Shown in pieces: positions 22,021-34,284 of a DNA stretch of 64,000 bases. The stretch is from Cocos nucifera (Eukaryota > Streptophyta > Magnoliopsida > Arecales > Arecaceae): the NCBI GenBank assembly GCA_006176705.1, contig QRFJ01000056.1, forward strand, positions 3,153,179-3,217,178, given 5' to 3'. How positions within the stretch are numbered: the first letter of the stretch is position 1; every line of letters starts with the position of its first letter. A program made the position numbers and the translations under genes. Under the pieces are notes generated by a model. That model had not been told where the DNA came from and ran no database searches. It saw only the letters and a list, made by a program, of their open reading frames with translations.

Positions 22021-22816
22021 GACATTAAAATGGAATCTTCTATATTGGCAGAGGGCCATATATTTATGAAAATATAACTTAGATTTGGAATATGCAGCTT
22101 TATCTACCAATACACTTCTAGATAGATAGATCTTAGCTACAAGCATTTTAAGAGTGGTAATACCTTTCAAAGAATATTTCAAAAGTATTTTCATAGTTAA
22201 GCAAAAAAGAATGAGCATTTCAATGTTTCATACTTTAATTCCATAGGGAACTTTATGTGAAAGATCATTTTGTAATTTAGGAGAAAATGAAGAGCATATC
22301 CGTAATACAAAATTAATGCATTATAAATAATAAAAATGATATACTAATATATAAAATAATATGTTAATGTATTAATAAAATGATATTTTATAAAAACTAA
22401 TAAAAATATTTTATTAATAAAATAAATATTTATAAATTAATAAAATATAATTTTTTATATAAAAATTATGTAATAAATAAAAATAATATTTTTAAGATGA
22501 TATATTTTCTAAATAAAAGATATATCTCATGCATCGCATGGGTAATATGCTTGTATATGTATACACACGCATACATGCATGCACGCGTATGTCTATATAT
22601 ATTGAAAAGTTATACATAATGTATTGATAACTTGATAGTTTAATTGCAATTCAATTTCAAATCATCAATTTAAGATGTTGAATTGATCACAACATGTCCC
22701 AATTTTTTCACTATCGCACTAGACCATAAAAAAAGAAAAAAATAATTAAAAAAAGGGCTGATAAATAAGCATACCATAAAATCCTTAAAAGCTATAGCTA
22801 TTCCTATATTTTCCTA
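22021..22816. other. AT-rich intergenic DNA
   Basis: The region 22,300-22,520 is almost only A and T with short repeated blocks such as AATAAAATGATAT. No gene is seen. Confidence 0.5.
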
Positions 22817-24134
22817 CTAATCACACTCTTCCTCATCTTCTTGATCATCCTCATCCTCATCATCTTCATCTTCATCTTCATCTTCAGTAGTATCTTCCTC
22901 ATCAGTAGTGTCCTCTTCATCATCTTCATCATCGGTAGTGTCCTCCTCATCATCGTCATCATCACTACCCCTACCAGCTCCATGCCCACCCTCTTCTTCC
23001 TCATCATCCCCATCTTTATGATCTTCACTGATAAAACCTCCAATGCTGGGAAACTTCTGCAAATAGTTAATACATTTAAAGATAATCATATACACTAACT
23101 GAAACATCAAGACTGATGATAAAAATATGAGCACTAATTTGCTAGAAAAAGGGAAATAAATATGATCACTTAATGTCAGGTATTAATATCTATGAATTAT
23201 CAAGGGAGAGTAAGAGAGGATAATCATTGGAATATATATATATATATATTTGGATGAACACTAGAATAATATGATATCATAAAATATTACCAATCACAAA
23301 TCTTAGAAGCAGTACCTACGATAGAGTGGAATATATATATATTGGTAGAAGAAGAAAAGTGGAATATTTTAAGGAAAAAAGAACATTCCTCATTTTAGAA
23401 TGTGTCGAGGAAGGTAATATTTTTCCCCGTGACTAGTATTGTTGTTGTGCACGAAAAAAGGTCACCACCCCTTGAGCCATGTGGGATTGGGAATTTGGTG
23501 GGGAACCACGTAGGATTGTGCTGCAATATCCTTACCGACAACTGGCCAAATATAAAATTTAACTTACCAAAACCTCAGATATAGCATCAAGTATTAGAAG
23601 AGATGCCCGAAAGTATGAGCTTTCGTGTCGAATAATGCTAAGTTAATGTGAACTCAAAGGCGAATAATATCGAAAATTTAAGGTTAGCACGTATTTAGCA
23701 GTTGGCATGAGCGGAGGGCCCTTCTATAGTCAAAAACATCTTTATGTCAAGCATTGCTTTAGGAAATATATTTTAAGCTTAATTCTCATTAGAAAAAGAG
23801 GATCTAATCAAATTTAAGTTTTACGTACTTTCTTGAACGCACGCATGGCTAATGTAGTTACACCAAAATCCCCGAAGCCGTAGATGCGCGCCAGAGCATT
23901 CTTCCTCCAGTGATCACCGCAAGCAATTGCACCGACACCACCCTCATCCAGTTCGCAACTCAGCTTGCTCTCCACTGACACGGTCCGTCTCCCGAACGCC
24001 CCAGTTGCCACCAAACGAGCACCTCTCATGCTGCGTTGAAAGCCTGGAAATCTCACGGTGCCCCGTCCCACCTTCACCCTTGGACAGGCCAATAGACAAG
24101 GATTTCTGGTGGCCAGAGAAGGCCCGGACTCCAT
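22817..24134 (-). CDS. Possible two-exon gene for a protein with an acidic tail
   Basis: A minus-strand last exon at 23,056-22,817 is preceded by TATTTGCAG and encodes KFPSIGGFISEDHKDGD followed by a run of about 55 mostly D/E residues. Upstream on the same strand, 24,134-23,829 is an open frame that ends AAGAAA before a GTACGT donor. Both junctions are phase 0, so joining them gives about 181 residues. The acidic tail resembles those of plant glutamate-rich nuclear proteins, but I do not recognise the first part and its start is uncertain. The last exon is better supported than the first. It could be a relic. The acidic run is built from GAT/GAA/GAG triplets and can grow by slippage. Confidence 0.35.
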
Positions 24135-24792
24135 TTGCCTCGCTCTAAATAGCTTAGTTCCTTGGGCAACTGATAAGAAGAAAAGTAGTAGCTACAGCGG
24201 TAGTAGAGCCAGTAAGAAGGAGAGCTTCCTCTGTGGGCATCGCTCGACTTCTTTTTGCTCTTTGCGTCTCCGTGGCGGAAACCAACTTACCAAAAACGAA
24301 GGAAACTACGAGTAAATTAGAGCGAGAGGATTAGTGAGGCGTGTAAAGCGACGCCATCCGTGCACCCCACTGCAAGATACACGTGCCGGTGGAATCGATG
24401 GACCGGGTGTCTGTGCAAGCTGTTTCAGCTGCCGACTCGTGGCTCGAGCGGAGAGAAATACACTGGGCCTGCTTCTGGTTTGGACACTCGTCAAGCTTCT
24501 AACTTGTTGGAACTTGGGCTGTCCATGCCGGCTGGGACAGATGAGTGCTGATCCGGGAACAGCGAAGGTTCCTTCTACTTGCCGTCAGGGTGAATACAAG
24601 GAGACTACGGCCATATGATTATAATATAGAAGGCGCAGCTCCACATGTAATGAGCTAGGTTCATCACCAAATTATTAGGCATATTTTCAACATTTGCATG
24701 AATCTAATTTTGCAGGGCAACGAGGCGAACTAATATAATAGGGTGCGCAGAACAAGTACTTTTGTAGCCGGTGATATTTGTTAACGCATAGA

Positions 24793-24804
24793 GAAGGTTC
24801 ATCT
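24793..24804 (+). repeat. Left target-site duplication of the LINE
   Basis: GAAGGTTCATCT here is repeated exactly at 25,484-25,495, bracketing a 5'-truncated LINE. Confidence 0.8.
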
Positions 24805-25483
24805 AGTTAATTCGACTCTGCTGATCCGATTTTAAATGATCCAAGTTTTTGAGATTTTTTGATTGTGCCTGTAGTATTATGAAGGATCTTGTTCATTTTT
24901 TTGGAAACCCCCATCCTCTAAATTTATTAAGATCAACTTCGATGACAGCATTAGGGATGATAGAGGTGGTTCCAAGTTTGTCATTTAGGATCCGACCTCG
25001 AGGTTGCTGGCTACGAGGGACTCACCATTTTTTGAGGCATTCGCGCTGGGTGCCGAGCTCTGTACGACATAAGCCGGTGTCATATGTGCGGTGCACGAGT
25101 TATGGGCATGGAGGATCATCATTGATGAAGGTTCTTTGATAGTTATCATCTGGATCCAGGGAGGGACCATGCACGGCGACGTCCATCCTCTCCTTGATGA
25201 CATCTGGAGGGCTACTAGCAGGTGCACTACAGTATCTTATCAGCATGTATTTTAGAAGACCAATAGTACAGTAGATTGGGTGGCTCCTTTTGTTGTTGAG
25301 CACACGGGAGATTGGAGGTGGCACTAGGATGACAACTATCCTTAGGCCCCGACGGATATTTTGCTTCCTGAGTTTTTGGGTTGCCCTCGGATTAGACTAG
25401 TCTAACCGCCTGCTTACACACACTCACAAAAGAAGAAGAAGAAGAAGAAGAAGAAGAAGAAGAAGAAGAAGAAGAAGAAGAAG
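24805..25483 (+). mobile_element. 5'-truncated LINE (L1-like) with RNase H remnant and (GAA)n tail
   Basis: From about 24,902 the plus strand reads FIKINFDDSIRDD, then FVI-DP-SRLLATRDSPFFEA, GAELCTT, ARG-like WIQGG, HGDVHPLLDDIWRATS and NSTVDWVAPFVVEHTGDW. This is the plant RNase H domain found at the C-terminus of many L1-type LINE polyproteins. Catalytic D, E and the last D are visible, but at least five stops interrupt it. The insert ends in an AAG/GAA tail, and 12-bp direct repeats flank it, as expected from target-primed reverse transcription. The remainder of the element was lost by 5' truncation. Confidence 0.82.
25430..25483. repeat. (GAA)n tail of the LINE
   Basis: About 17 uninterrupted AAG triplets form the 3' tail of the LINE insertion. 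Confidence 0.9.
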
Positions 25484-25495
25484 GAAGGTTCATCT
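25484..25495 (+). repeat. Right target-site duplication of the LINE
   Basis: GAAGGTTCATCT, identical to 24,793-24,804. Confidence 0.8.
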
Positions 25496-27294
25496 CCAAG
25501 GTGAGTCCAAATTATTCCACAGGTTCCAGCTAGGGGTTGCAAAATTTTTAACTAGGCCTAGTGCTGAGCCCAGCCCACCAATAGATCTTTAACTGTGTGA
25601 ACGCTCGTGTCAAACCTGCTATATTTGGGCTGGTTCGGGCTAGAACCAAAAATGGGATAAGGCCTAGTGGTTCCAGGCCGAGGCTGAGCGCAAACTCAGC
25701 GCAGCTCGTCAATTTTCCATGGTCCGTAAACTTGGCTTGCATACTTAGCATTAAAGATCTTTTTGTTTAATAATCTGACACTACAATGGAATCAATTGGA
25801 TTTGTGAACTTCCTAGAGTAAAATTTTGCCCCAAAATTTGACGCAACCACGGGTCAGAGGATGATTCCTACATAAATTAAGCCTTCTCTTATTCTTCAAC
25901 TTCACATTATGTGTCTCACACAAGTTCAACTCCTACAACGCAAAGTTATCTTCTGAGAAAAAGGGATACAATGCAAAGGTTTTTGATGTTGTGCTTGATT
26001 CCCTTTGCTAAATTGTGCATTTGTTATATACAACCACAGGCATCATATGTAGTGGTATAACTTTTTTAAAAATATATTTCTCTATCTAATAGAGCAGGAG
26101 GAGGGGAAAATTAGGCACAAGGAAACCAACAAATGGGATAAAAAGGGATTGCGTTAGCAAATAAATGAAGAGCATGGTGACCACATCGGATTGGAACCTT
26201 ATTGCTAAGAATAAAGCAAGGCATGTGATTTTTGAAGCTAACGTAGGAAAGCAGTTCACATATGATAAAGTTTTGGCATGGAAGTTAATTAGTTTTACAT
26301 TAATGAGAAAAATGATAGGGACGTGGGCACCATTTTTCATAGGGAAAGGTAATAATGGAAATGGGGACTGTCAAGCCAGCACGGTCTACGTTCCGGGCTT
26401 TTGATAGCTGGTAAGCCACCAGTAGGGGCCCTCCTACCTCCTGTCTTTTTTTTCTCAAGTACTGCTCGCCCGTGAAAATATCGGCAGAAACTTCGCACCC
26501 GTGAAAAATTAGGCTACAGCATGCATGCAAGCATCACCATCCGTGAAACCGCATAATGACAACGGAAGAGCCACGAGACAGCGTCGTATCAGCTTTCAAT
26601 TTCTTGATTAAGACAGTTGTATAAAGTAAGTCCTTCAGGGGGCAAAAGGCAAAGATGTTTGTTTCCCCCTAAAATTGTTAGCCACCTAAAACAGTAGCTC
26701 GAACCAACTCATTTTAAACTTGAGCCCACCCAATCTTTGAACTTATCTTTCACCCAAGTTCATCTAGCCAAGAGCAGACTGAGATAACCCTCGGCAACGA
26801 TTTAAATCACTCCAACATCCGACCCAAGCTCGCTCGTAAACCGAGCCGGTTGTCCCTCTCGCTCCCCCATCAAATTGGCGAAAACAGCGGACGGTTCACG
26901 TGGAGACCGAAGCAGCCCCACTGACACAGCTGGGGACTTTCAGCTCCAGCCACCACCTTCCAGGAACGTCTAAATCCGTCCGCGACCACGCAACGCTGCT
27001 TACGGATCTCACTCTGCTGTACAACCACCACCAACCATCCCATCCCCATCTACCACCGTCATCATCCACTCACATCCAAATCCAAATGCCAGAGCCATAG
27101 CATCCAGTCCCTGCAACAATGCGCTACAAAATCTAATCCTCTACAACCACAAAACCTTTCCTTTTTACACCGACAAACACCCTGTCTTCACTCTTCCACC
27201 CACATCGACAAAAGATCAAACAACACACACATTTACAGAGATAGAGAGAGAGACATACATAATATATTAGCAGTAGTTGGTAATGGACTCTGGC
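25496..27294. other. Intergenic DNA, including the probable 3' UTR of the LRR gene
   Basis: No coding region is recognised. The part just before 27,295 (about 26,870-27,294) is less AT-rich and may be the 3' untranslated region of the minus-strand LRR gene. A short (GA)n run lies near 27,240. Confidence 0.4.
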
Positions 27295-28572
27295 TCACGG
27301 TATCACCGGGTTGAATTCCCGGCAAGTGGTGGAGGGCTTCTGCCTTCCCCCCTCGCAGAAGAAAAACTCCGGTGGGCACCGAAACAAACAGTTGTCGGCC
27401 AGACTCACCATCGCGCTCCCTTCCTTCAACCCCACCATGGGGCTCGGGACGGGCCCCAAGAGATAATTCCCCGATAGAATTAACCGAGCGAACGGCACCG
27501 CCCCCCCGGCCCCGACCACCCGGACCGCGTACTGGACCGGGATCATCCCCGTGAACCGGTTGTCTTCCAGCGACAGCGCCGAGAGCCGGGGCATCAAACC
27601 CAGGAACGCCGGCAGGAATCCGCCGAGCCGGTTGTGGCCCAGGTCCAACGCGATGAGCTGGCTCCCCAGACCGCCGTCCCCCGGGCGCGTAATCGACTCG
27701 AGCTGGTTATAGGAGAGGGTTAGTTGCTCGAGAGAGGGATGCTCGAACGCGGCCCCTGGGACAGCCCCCCAGAGCCCGTTGTGGCTGAGATCCATCACCT
27801 GGAGCGCCGGCAGCGCCGCTACCGCCGCCCCCAGGATCTCCCCCTCCAGCCGGTTGCTCCGAAGAGAGATCTCCACCACTGACGCCGGCAATTTCCCCGA
27901 CGGGAACTCGCCGGACAGAGCATTGTCGCTGGCGTCGAGGAAGGTGAGATTTTGGAGGGGGCCCAGATCTGGGATCCCGCCGGTGAGGTTGTTCATCTGG
28001 AGTTCCAGCCTTCGGAGGGCGGGGAGCGTCGCTAGTCCCGGTGGAATCGGGCCAGAGAGGAGATTGTTGTCGAGGAAGAGCTCCTCGAGGGCGGGGGCGT
28101 CGGAGAAGCCGGGGATCTCGCCGGAGAAGGCGTTGTGGGAGAGGGAGAGGCGGCGGAGGCGAGGGGGGAGGCCGGCGGTGGGTGGCGGCGGGAGGGCGCC
28201 GGCGAGGCGGTTGTCGGCGAAGTCGAGGGACTCGAGGAAGGGGAGGGACCAGACTGAGGGGGAGAGGGAGCCAGAGTAGCCGGCAGGGTCGAGGGCGAGC
28301 TCGGTGACGCGGAGGAAGCCGGCGGCATCGCGGGCGTCGCAGCGGAGGCCGCACGTGAAGCAGGGGCCGTAGGCGGCGTCGCAGGGGTCGGCGGCAGCGA
28401 AGTCCCAGGTACTGAGGCACGAGCCCGGGGGGATGGACCCGGGGTCCACGCCCTGCTTCACGGCGTTCAAAGCTTCGGTGTCTCCAGGGAAAGTCTTGGA
28501 GGTCACCGTAAGTGGAGTTACAAGGAAAAGGAGAAGCAAAGGGGGAGAGAGAGAGAGATGGGAGGAAGGCAT
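27295..28572 (-). CDS. Secreted leucine-rich-repeat protein, intronless
   Basis: A single 425-codon frame starts at the ATG at 28,572. Residues 1-25 form a signal peptide with a long leucine run. An N-terminal cap follows with GSCLSTWDF and the cysteine cluster DPCDAAYGPCFTCGLRC. About ten plant-type LRRs then fit LxxLxLxxNxLxGxIP, for example ALEELFLDNNLLSGPIPPGL. A C-terminal cysteine cap ends the chain (DNCLFRCPP, FFFC, TTC). No membrane helix or kinase is present after the LRRs, so the protein is probably apoplastic. It resembles plant LRR family proteins annotated as receptor-like or polygalacturonase-inhibitor-like; no ligand can be read from sequence. The coding region is very GC-rich, unlike its flanks, as is usual for monocot intronless genes. 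Confidence 0.9.
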   Translation of the reverse strand: MPSSHLSLSPPLLLLFLVTPLTVTSKTFPGDTEALNAVKQGVDPGSIPPGSCLSTWDFAAADPCDAAYGPCFTCGLRCDARDAAGFLRVTELALDPAGYSGSLSPSVWSLPFLESLDFADNRLAGALPPPPTAGLPPRLRRLSLSHNAFSGEIPGFSDAPALEELFLDNNLLSGPIPPGLATLPALRRLELQMNNLTGGIPDLGPLQNLTFLDASDNALSGEFPSGKLPASVVEISLRSNRLEGEILGAAVAALPALQVMDLSHNGLWGAVPGAAFEHPSLEQLTLSYNQLESITRPGDGGLGSQLIALDLGHNRLGGFLPAFLGLMPRLSALSLEDNRFTGMIPVQYAVRVVGAGGAVPFARLILSGNYLLGPVPSPMVGLKEGSAMVSLADNCLFRCPPEFFFCEGGRQKPSTTCREFNPVIP

Positions 28573-28700
28573 TAGGGTTTGGAGGGCAGTCGAAAGTAGG
28601 AAGGGTGATGCGAGTGAATCAAATCCAAAGGGTTTGAAGCTTGGAAGTATTTAATGGATAGTCTGCTTTTAGGACATTTTAAAAGTGGGGATGAGTGATT
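28573..28700 (-). promoter_or_regulatory. Upstream region of the LRR gene
   Basis: On the minus strand a TTAAATAC TATA-like element lies at 28,648-28,655, about 80 bases before the ATG. A (CT)n tract at 28,549-28,557 (minus reading) falls just inside the coding start. The promoter call is weak. Confidence 0.3.
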
Positions 28701-31700
28701 GATTTATTTTGGAGGCTTTCCCTCCGTCGTACAGGGAGAGAGAGCTTCGATTTCTGGGCATCTCGGATGGATGTGAGGTGGACTCATCTGCCTGCTTTTA
28801 AATACAAGATTTTTCCCTTTTGTATAGGAGGAGATGCATAGGGATTTTATTGTTCCGCACATGGACACTTGAGGTGGGATTTTGAACGCGTAAACAATTT
28901 CTTTTTCTTTTTTTTATAAACTTGCCTGTATTTATGTATAGAATATTCAATAAAATCTTGGATCTAGAAAGCTTATTTGTTCCGAACGTCAGAGTTGTCT
29001 GTCCACGAGAAGAAAAAAATATTATTTTAAAAAAATATTTATTTTAAAAAAATAAAATATTTAATTAAATTTATTTTTAAAAATATTTTATTTTTAAGTG
29101 TCAGTAAAAATAATTTTTTTTGGTATAGAGAGAGTAAAAAATTAAAATTCTTTTTAAAAAAATAAAAAAAAAAAAATTAATTTTTTAAAATAAAAATATT
29201 CTCACTTAAAATTATTAGGTACCATAACTATCTCTATTGATTTTCATCTAACCCTTTGAATAATATATTTTGATACATATATATTATCATATAAAAATTA
29301 TATAAAATATTTAATATATATTATTTTTGATTTAATTATATTTATATTAATTAAAATTTTAATATATTTTTTTAATTATTTTATTATTTTATTTTAATTA
29401 AATAAAAAAATTAAAATTAAAATTAATTATTATGAATATTTAATATTATTTATTTATTTAAATAATATTAATTATAAAATAAATCTATATATATTTTTTT
29501 TCATAATTTGATAGTTAAAAATATTTTTTAAAAAAAATCTGAACTACTTTTCAAATATTGATAAAAGTTCTTATCAAATAATTTTATCAAATATAAACTA
29601 TTTTTTTCTTATAATATTTTTTTTAAAATTTTATTTAAAAAAAATAATTTTAAAATAAATTAATTTTTATAGCTCGGCCAAATAGGTATTTAGTTAATCT
29701 CATTCAACTTTTAGTTTCAATAATTTAATTTCTTTCTTTTAGTCATTTGACATCTGTGCCAAAACATTGTTGACTTGGGTCGGTAGCGGTATAGCTAGTC
29801 AAGGTTTTTTTCCTAATTTGTTTAAGATACCTTGGTTTAAATGCCAGTGTCACAACCTAAGGTTAGATGTACGGAGGTTGGCATCCCAAGTTTACAAAGC
29901 GCGTGCCAATTTGAATTTTTGAAATGATGTCTACGAGTTGATGCAAGGATGGTAGTACTTTAGAGTGAAACGAGCAAGTGATATATAGTTAAAAAATAGC
30001 GTTGGAGATGAGGGTCGATGGACACATCCATTGTGTGATCTTTGCGTAAGTGCATGATGAGTAGGTGTTGGATAGATAATATTTAATAAATTTAGAATCT
30101 ATAATAAGTGGATCATGTAATGCATGAGAGAGAAAGCATGAAGAATAGCCATACATGATTGTGATTCCCTAATTAATCTCATTAAATATTATAAAGTAGA
30201 TATATATTTTTAATTAATATTTATTATTTTTTTAGATATAAAACTGAAATAATGATCAAAATTATATGTATTAAATGAATAAATAGATAACATATCTACC
30301 AAACGTTATCCTCGGTTCGGTTGCAGTGCTATTGTGTGGAGGCAGAGGGAATAAAATGGAATGGTCTAATTATCTTTTATGTAGCTTTTGGTTACAAAAT
30401 AAATTTTAAAAAGATTAGAAATTTTTTAAAATAAATTTAAAAAATAAAATTAATATATAAAATAAAAATTTTGTATATTTGATAAGATGAATATTCCTTG
30501 CATTCAATGTGTGCAAGACTTGGCGATAATTAACATGTGTTGTGGATAAACGCAAACCATAATGGGAGAATTAGCTTTTTTTCCGGTCTGTTCCACTGAA
30601 ATGTGGAATAGAATAATACCCTCGATCTCTCCCACTCCACCCCTACTTTTTTTTTTTTTTTTTCCAGCATGTAACGCTATTCTGATTGATTAAAAATAAT
30701 TATTGATGGTACAAATAGAAAATAAGGATCTTATTATTGCATCTCTGTTCCACCTTCAAATAGGTGAATTAATCTCTTCCTCTCCGACAAAAGAGTTTCA
30801 AGCATATTTGCTCTATGTGACAACTCTACAATCTAACCTTCCAAAGATTCATGCAATATCAAAACTTACACTCCAGCAATTGAGCTAGTTCGGTTGTTGT
30901 CTAGGGGGTGAGATCAAAACATTATTTATAATAGAACTTTTAGGCTTATGAAATTGAAGGAGGTTTCAACAATCATAAAGCTATCTAATTTAATAGTTTG
31001 GGATGCATTACTAAAATTTGCATCAAGGGAGCTACAAGACGAATCTAATGGCTTATTAGTCATGCTAAACTTATGCAAGGCTTCGGAACTCCTTTGCATT
31101 ATTAGATTTGATATATAGCTGATATGCATGTATCACAAAATGCATATCTTAGTATAAGATAGCTACTGATAATATATATATATATATATATATTGTTTAA
31201 ATGATGGCCAATTTTATCATCATTTAGTTTTGTCAAAGAGATTGGTGCAATCAACTAAACTGCTTAATTCTTGACCAGATAGCTACATTCTATATACAAT
31301 ATCAGCATCGATCTTCTGCTGGAGCTGTTATATTTCTACTGCATGGATTTGTAAATATCCTGAGAAATGAAAATGTAACATATAAATCCAGAGTTATCTC
31401 TGCTAACGTGGGGGGGAAAAAAAAAGAAGAAAGAAAAAAAGAGGTTAGATTAGTAGCCTGACATCCCTGGAAGGTTCTCGGTACTGATTTTAGACATCCC
31501 TGACCGTTTAGTTGCTATGTGTATTTCTCGACGGCAGCAACGGGGCATTACGATGTGCTGTTTGGGGGAAAGAAGCCACCCAGCCGAGAAGGCTTGGTGC
31601 GAGGGCATGCTTTTGTGCTGGATATTAGTTCGAGGGTGGGTCACTTCCGGTTCTCTCCCTCAGGAGGCTTTTATTACTTCAGCGTCCGCTAGTGCCGTGT

Positions 31701-31872
31701 CAGGTCTCTGTGGGCACACTTCCATACGTACTCGTATCATTATTGCCTTTTTTTTTTTTTTTTTTCCGTGACAAAACCACGGGTGGTTGCATCACCGCAT
31801 ACTCAACTCCGATCGCGATATCGATACTAGAATATATATATATATATATAATAATTAAATATATAAATTAAT
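28701..31872. other. Long AT-rich intergenic region
   Basis: The stretch 29,000-29,660 is nearly pure A/T. Alternating AT microsatellites lie at about 31,168-31,193 and 31,832-31,851, and T tracts at 30,646-30,663 and 31,749-31,765. I see no gene, RNA or intact transposon. Confidence 0.5.
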
Positions 31873-32683
31873 TTAAAATTGCTCCTCTCAGAGAGACTCA
31901 TTATAATTCTGATCATTATTTGACAGTCTATTTAAAACAACACTACTGTGCCTCTACTCTCTACCGACTCCTCTCGACTTAGCTACGTCTGATCCTGCTA
32001 ATGATTTGCTACCAGCCACATCCTCTGTCATGGACCATCAGTAATGGTGAACCAAGGATACGTGGGATAGAGGTTTACGATTCAAACTACTAAACTAACT
32101 AAGATTTATTATATTATAAAAATTTAAAATTATATATATATAATTTTTTTGGATAATATTTATATATTTTTAAGAATATTATACCAAAATATAGAAATTC
32201 AATTGAACTCCTAAGTCAAAATGTGGCTCCGCCCCTAGTCCTTATAAAAACCTTAAATTCGAGTACAACATGATCTAAAACTCCTAACAAGATAGAAACA
32301 AATTATTGGACCATTTGATCAATCCTGCTCTAGACCATCAAATCGTGCTTTTGTATGAAGATTAGAGCAAACAAACCTTATAGATAACGTACAAAGATGG
32401 TGAACCCCGAAACGGTCCATGCCCCAGGTGGACCGCATGAAAGGCTTTGCTAGCACGTGGATCGCACGGTATAGCCATGCCAGCACATGCTGGGCCGTGC
32501 AAGCGCCATGCTTGCACATGAACCGCATGTGCACCCACACACTATGCCTGCCCCCGCACGCTAGGCTAGACCCTGTTGCAAGCCTTGCATGCCTGTAAGC
32601 CGTGCCCTACCGTGGGCTGGACCTTTTACTGGATTTTACTGCACTGTGAAATTCACTGTGAAATTCGAGATATTTTTTCAACA
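31873..32683 (-). repeat. 3' LTR of the copia element
   Basis: This region aligns with 34,574-36,103 through blocks such as TTTGACAGTCTATTTAAAAC versus CCTGACAGTCTACTTGAAAC and GATCAGAGCAAACAAACC-type strings. It starts (minus strand) TGTTGAAAAAATA at 32,683. An AT-rich block unique to this copy, about 32,036-32,230, looks like a secondary insertion. The far end next to an (AT)n tract seems truncated. Confidence 0.65.
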
Positions 32684-33049
32684 ATCTCTAGCTCGACTCA
32701 GCATTCGGCCTCCACCTAACTCTAAGAGCTTTTTGGATGATCTCGTCCCCTTGCCATGGGACATATGCCTATCAACTCATAAATGGACAAATATGAGAGT
32801 CAAGCTAAGCCGCTCGATCCTATCTCCATTGTATGCTTTGACTTGTTTGACTTAAGATCTACTCAGGATAGTCTCGTATGGTAATAAAAATTTCACTATA
32901 TAACGTTGCTTGTCATCCTTCCGAGTTTTTCATCTCATGCCCAATCCATCTACTCCTGGAGCTTCGCCTCACTCTGAACTTCCACTGGCACTCGGAGCTC
33001 CACCTCATGCCGAGCTCCCTACCAAGAGATAATATCCTCAATATTTTTT

Positions 33050-34210
33050 TTCTCAAGATAATCCTACTGCCATACATGACCTTCAAGATTCCATCATCAG
33101 CTCTTTACCTATAGTTGCCTGAATCTAGTCTGCTCAATGAAATAAGCTTTTTTCTGAAACTGGGTATATATTGGACCTCATCTAATTTTTTTACTGCTTT
33201 ATTATGTACCTGCAAGCTGACGGTTTCGATGCCCTTGATTGCACAGCTCGATCCATCTGACAAATGAATAGTATCCTCATTACTCTCTAGAAAGTCAAAT
33301 AGCTCCTTTCTGCCACAAACATGATGCGAAAATGTATAATCTAAAATCCACTACTGAAAAAAAAGTATATATCTCATCTGAGATCATAACCATACAATCA
33401 TCGATTTTATCTATATTGCTATCTTAGACTGCTGCCATAATAGCCTTTGTCCGATCTCTAAGTTATGGACAATCTCAGACTTGATGCCCTAATTCATCAC
33501 ACCAGTAGCATTTGATCTTACTAGAGTCGCTTGACTTGGACTTGGACCCACCGACGGTACCATTCTCTTCCACTTCGTTTTCTGCCACCATCACCTTCAA
33601 TCACCATCATAGTCGAATCAGTACCTGAACTTGAGGCTCGATTCTCCTACCTGAGAATTTTATTTTGGAGAAGTGCAGAAGTAATTTCTTCCATCTTGAT
33701 GGTGCTCTTTCTCATAAAAAAAAGTAGTCACTAAAGACTTAAAAGAGGAAGTGATAAAAGTATAACCAACACTCTAGTCTTCTCCTTAATCTTCTCACCA
33801 ACGCTGAGGAGATCGATGAGGATCTTCTGAAAGTTGCTAAGATATTTCTGCATGCTTTATTCCTCGCTTATCTACAACTGATAGAACTACTTTCAAAGAA
33901 AGAGAGCATTAGTGAGTGATTTCGCCATATACATCTTCTTGAGCTTCGACCATATCGTCATCGAAAAAGTCTAGCTAAGCACATAGATCATCATATCATT
34001 CGTCTAGTATAAGCGGATCATGCGCACCGTCTATATCTGGAGCCACCTCTAATCCTTTATCTCCATGATAGCTGACCTCTCTTTACACAAGTAAGCATCA
34101 ATTAACTCTTATTGGATAAGCACATCCTTCACCCTCGCTGGCCATAAGAAGAAATTACTTTTCCCATCAAACTAGTTAAACTCTATCTTGATTGAGCATG
34201 TCTTCTCCAT
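33050..34210 (-). pseudogene. Copia Gag-protease remnant
   Basis: From an ATG at 34,210 the minus strand reads FNQFDGKSNFFLW, MYMAKSLTNALFL, LSNFQKILIDLLSVGEKI and MEEITSALL. These match Ty1/copia Gag (family forms KFDGKNNFxLW, LYMTKSLTNKLYL, ISDLLSVxVKIEEED, EEVTSALL). A CCHC zinc knuckle, CYWCDELGHQV-DC, lies at about 33,515-33,470. The protease follows from about 33,356 with WILDYTFSHHV, SDGSSCAIKGIETV and PSFRKKLISLSRLDS. The catalytic D-S-G is changed to D-Y-T. Several stops and frame shifts interrupt the chain. Confidence 0.8.
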
Positions 34211-34268
34211 CTTTTTCAGTCTCGATTAATACCGTTGCAATCTGGACCACTGGCGCTTTGGTAATCTG

Positions 34269-34280
34269 GCTCTGATACCA
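34269..34280 (-). other. Primer-binding site of the copia element
   Basis: The minus strand reads TGGTATCAGAGC, the usual plant copia site matching the 3' end of initiator methionine tRNA. A second partial copy (TGGTATCAGAG) lies at about 34,310. Confidence 0.75.
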
Positions 34281-34284
34281 ATTA

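Noticed and set aside
22841..23098. Plus-strand frame of hydrophobic residues resembling membrane segments
   Set aside because: It is the complement of the acidic GAT/GAA-rich exon; the isoleucine and phenylalanine runs come from ATC/TTC triplets.
27707..28420. 237-codon minus frame and 166-codon plus frame over the LRR gene
   Set aside because: Both are arginine/proline-rich shadows caused by high GC content. The 425-codon frame has signal peptide, LRRs and cysteine caps.
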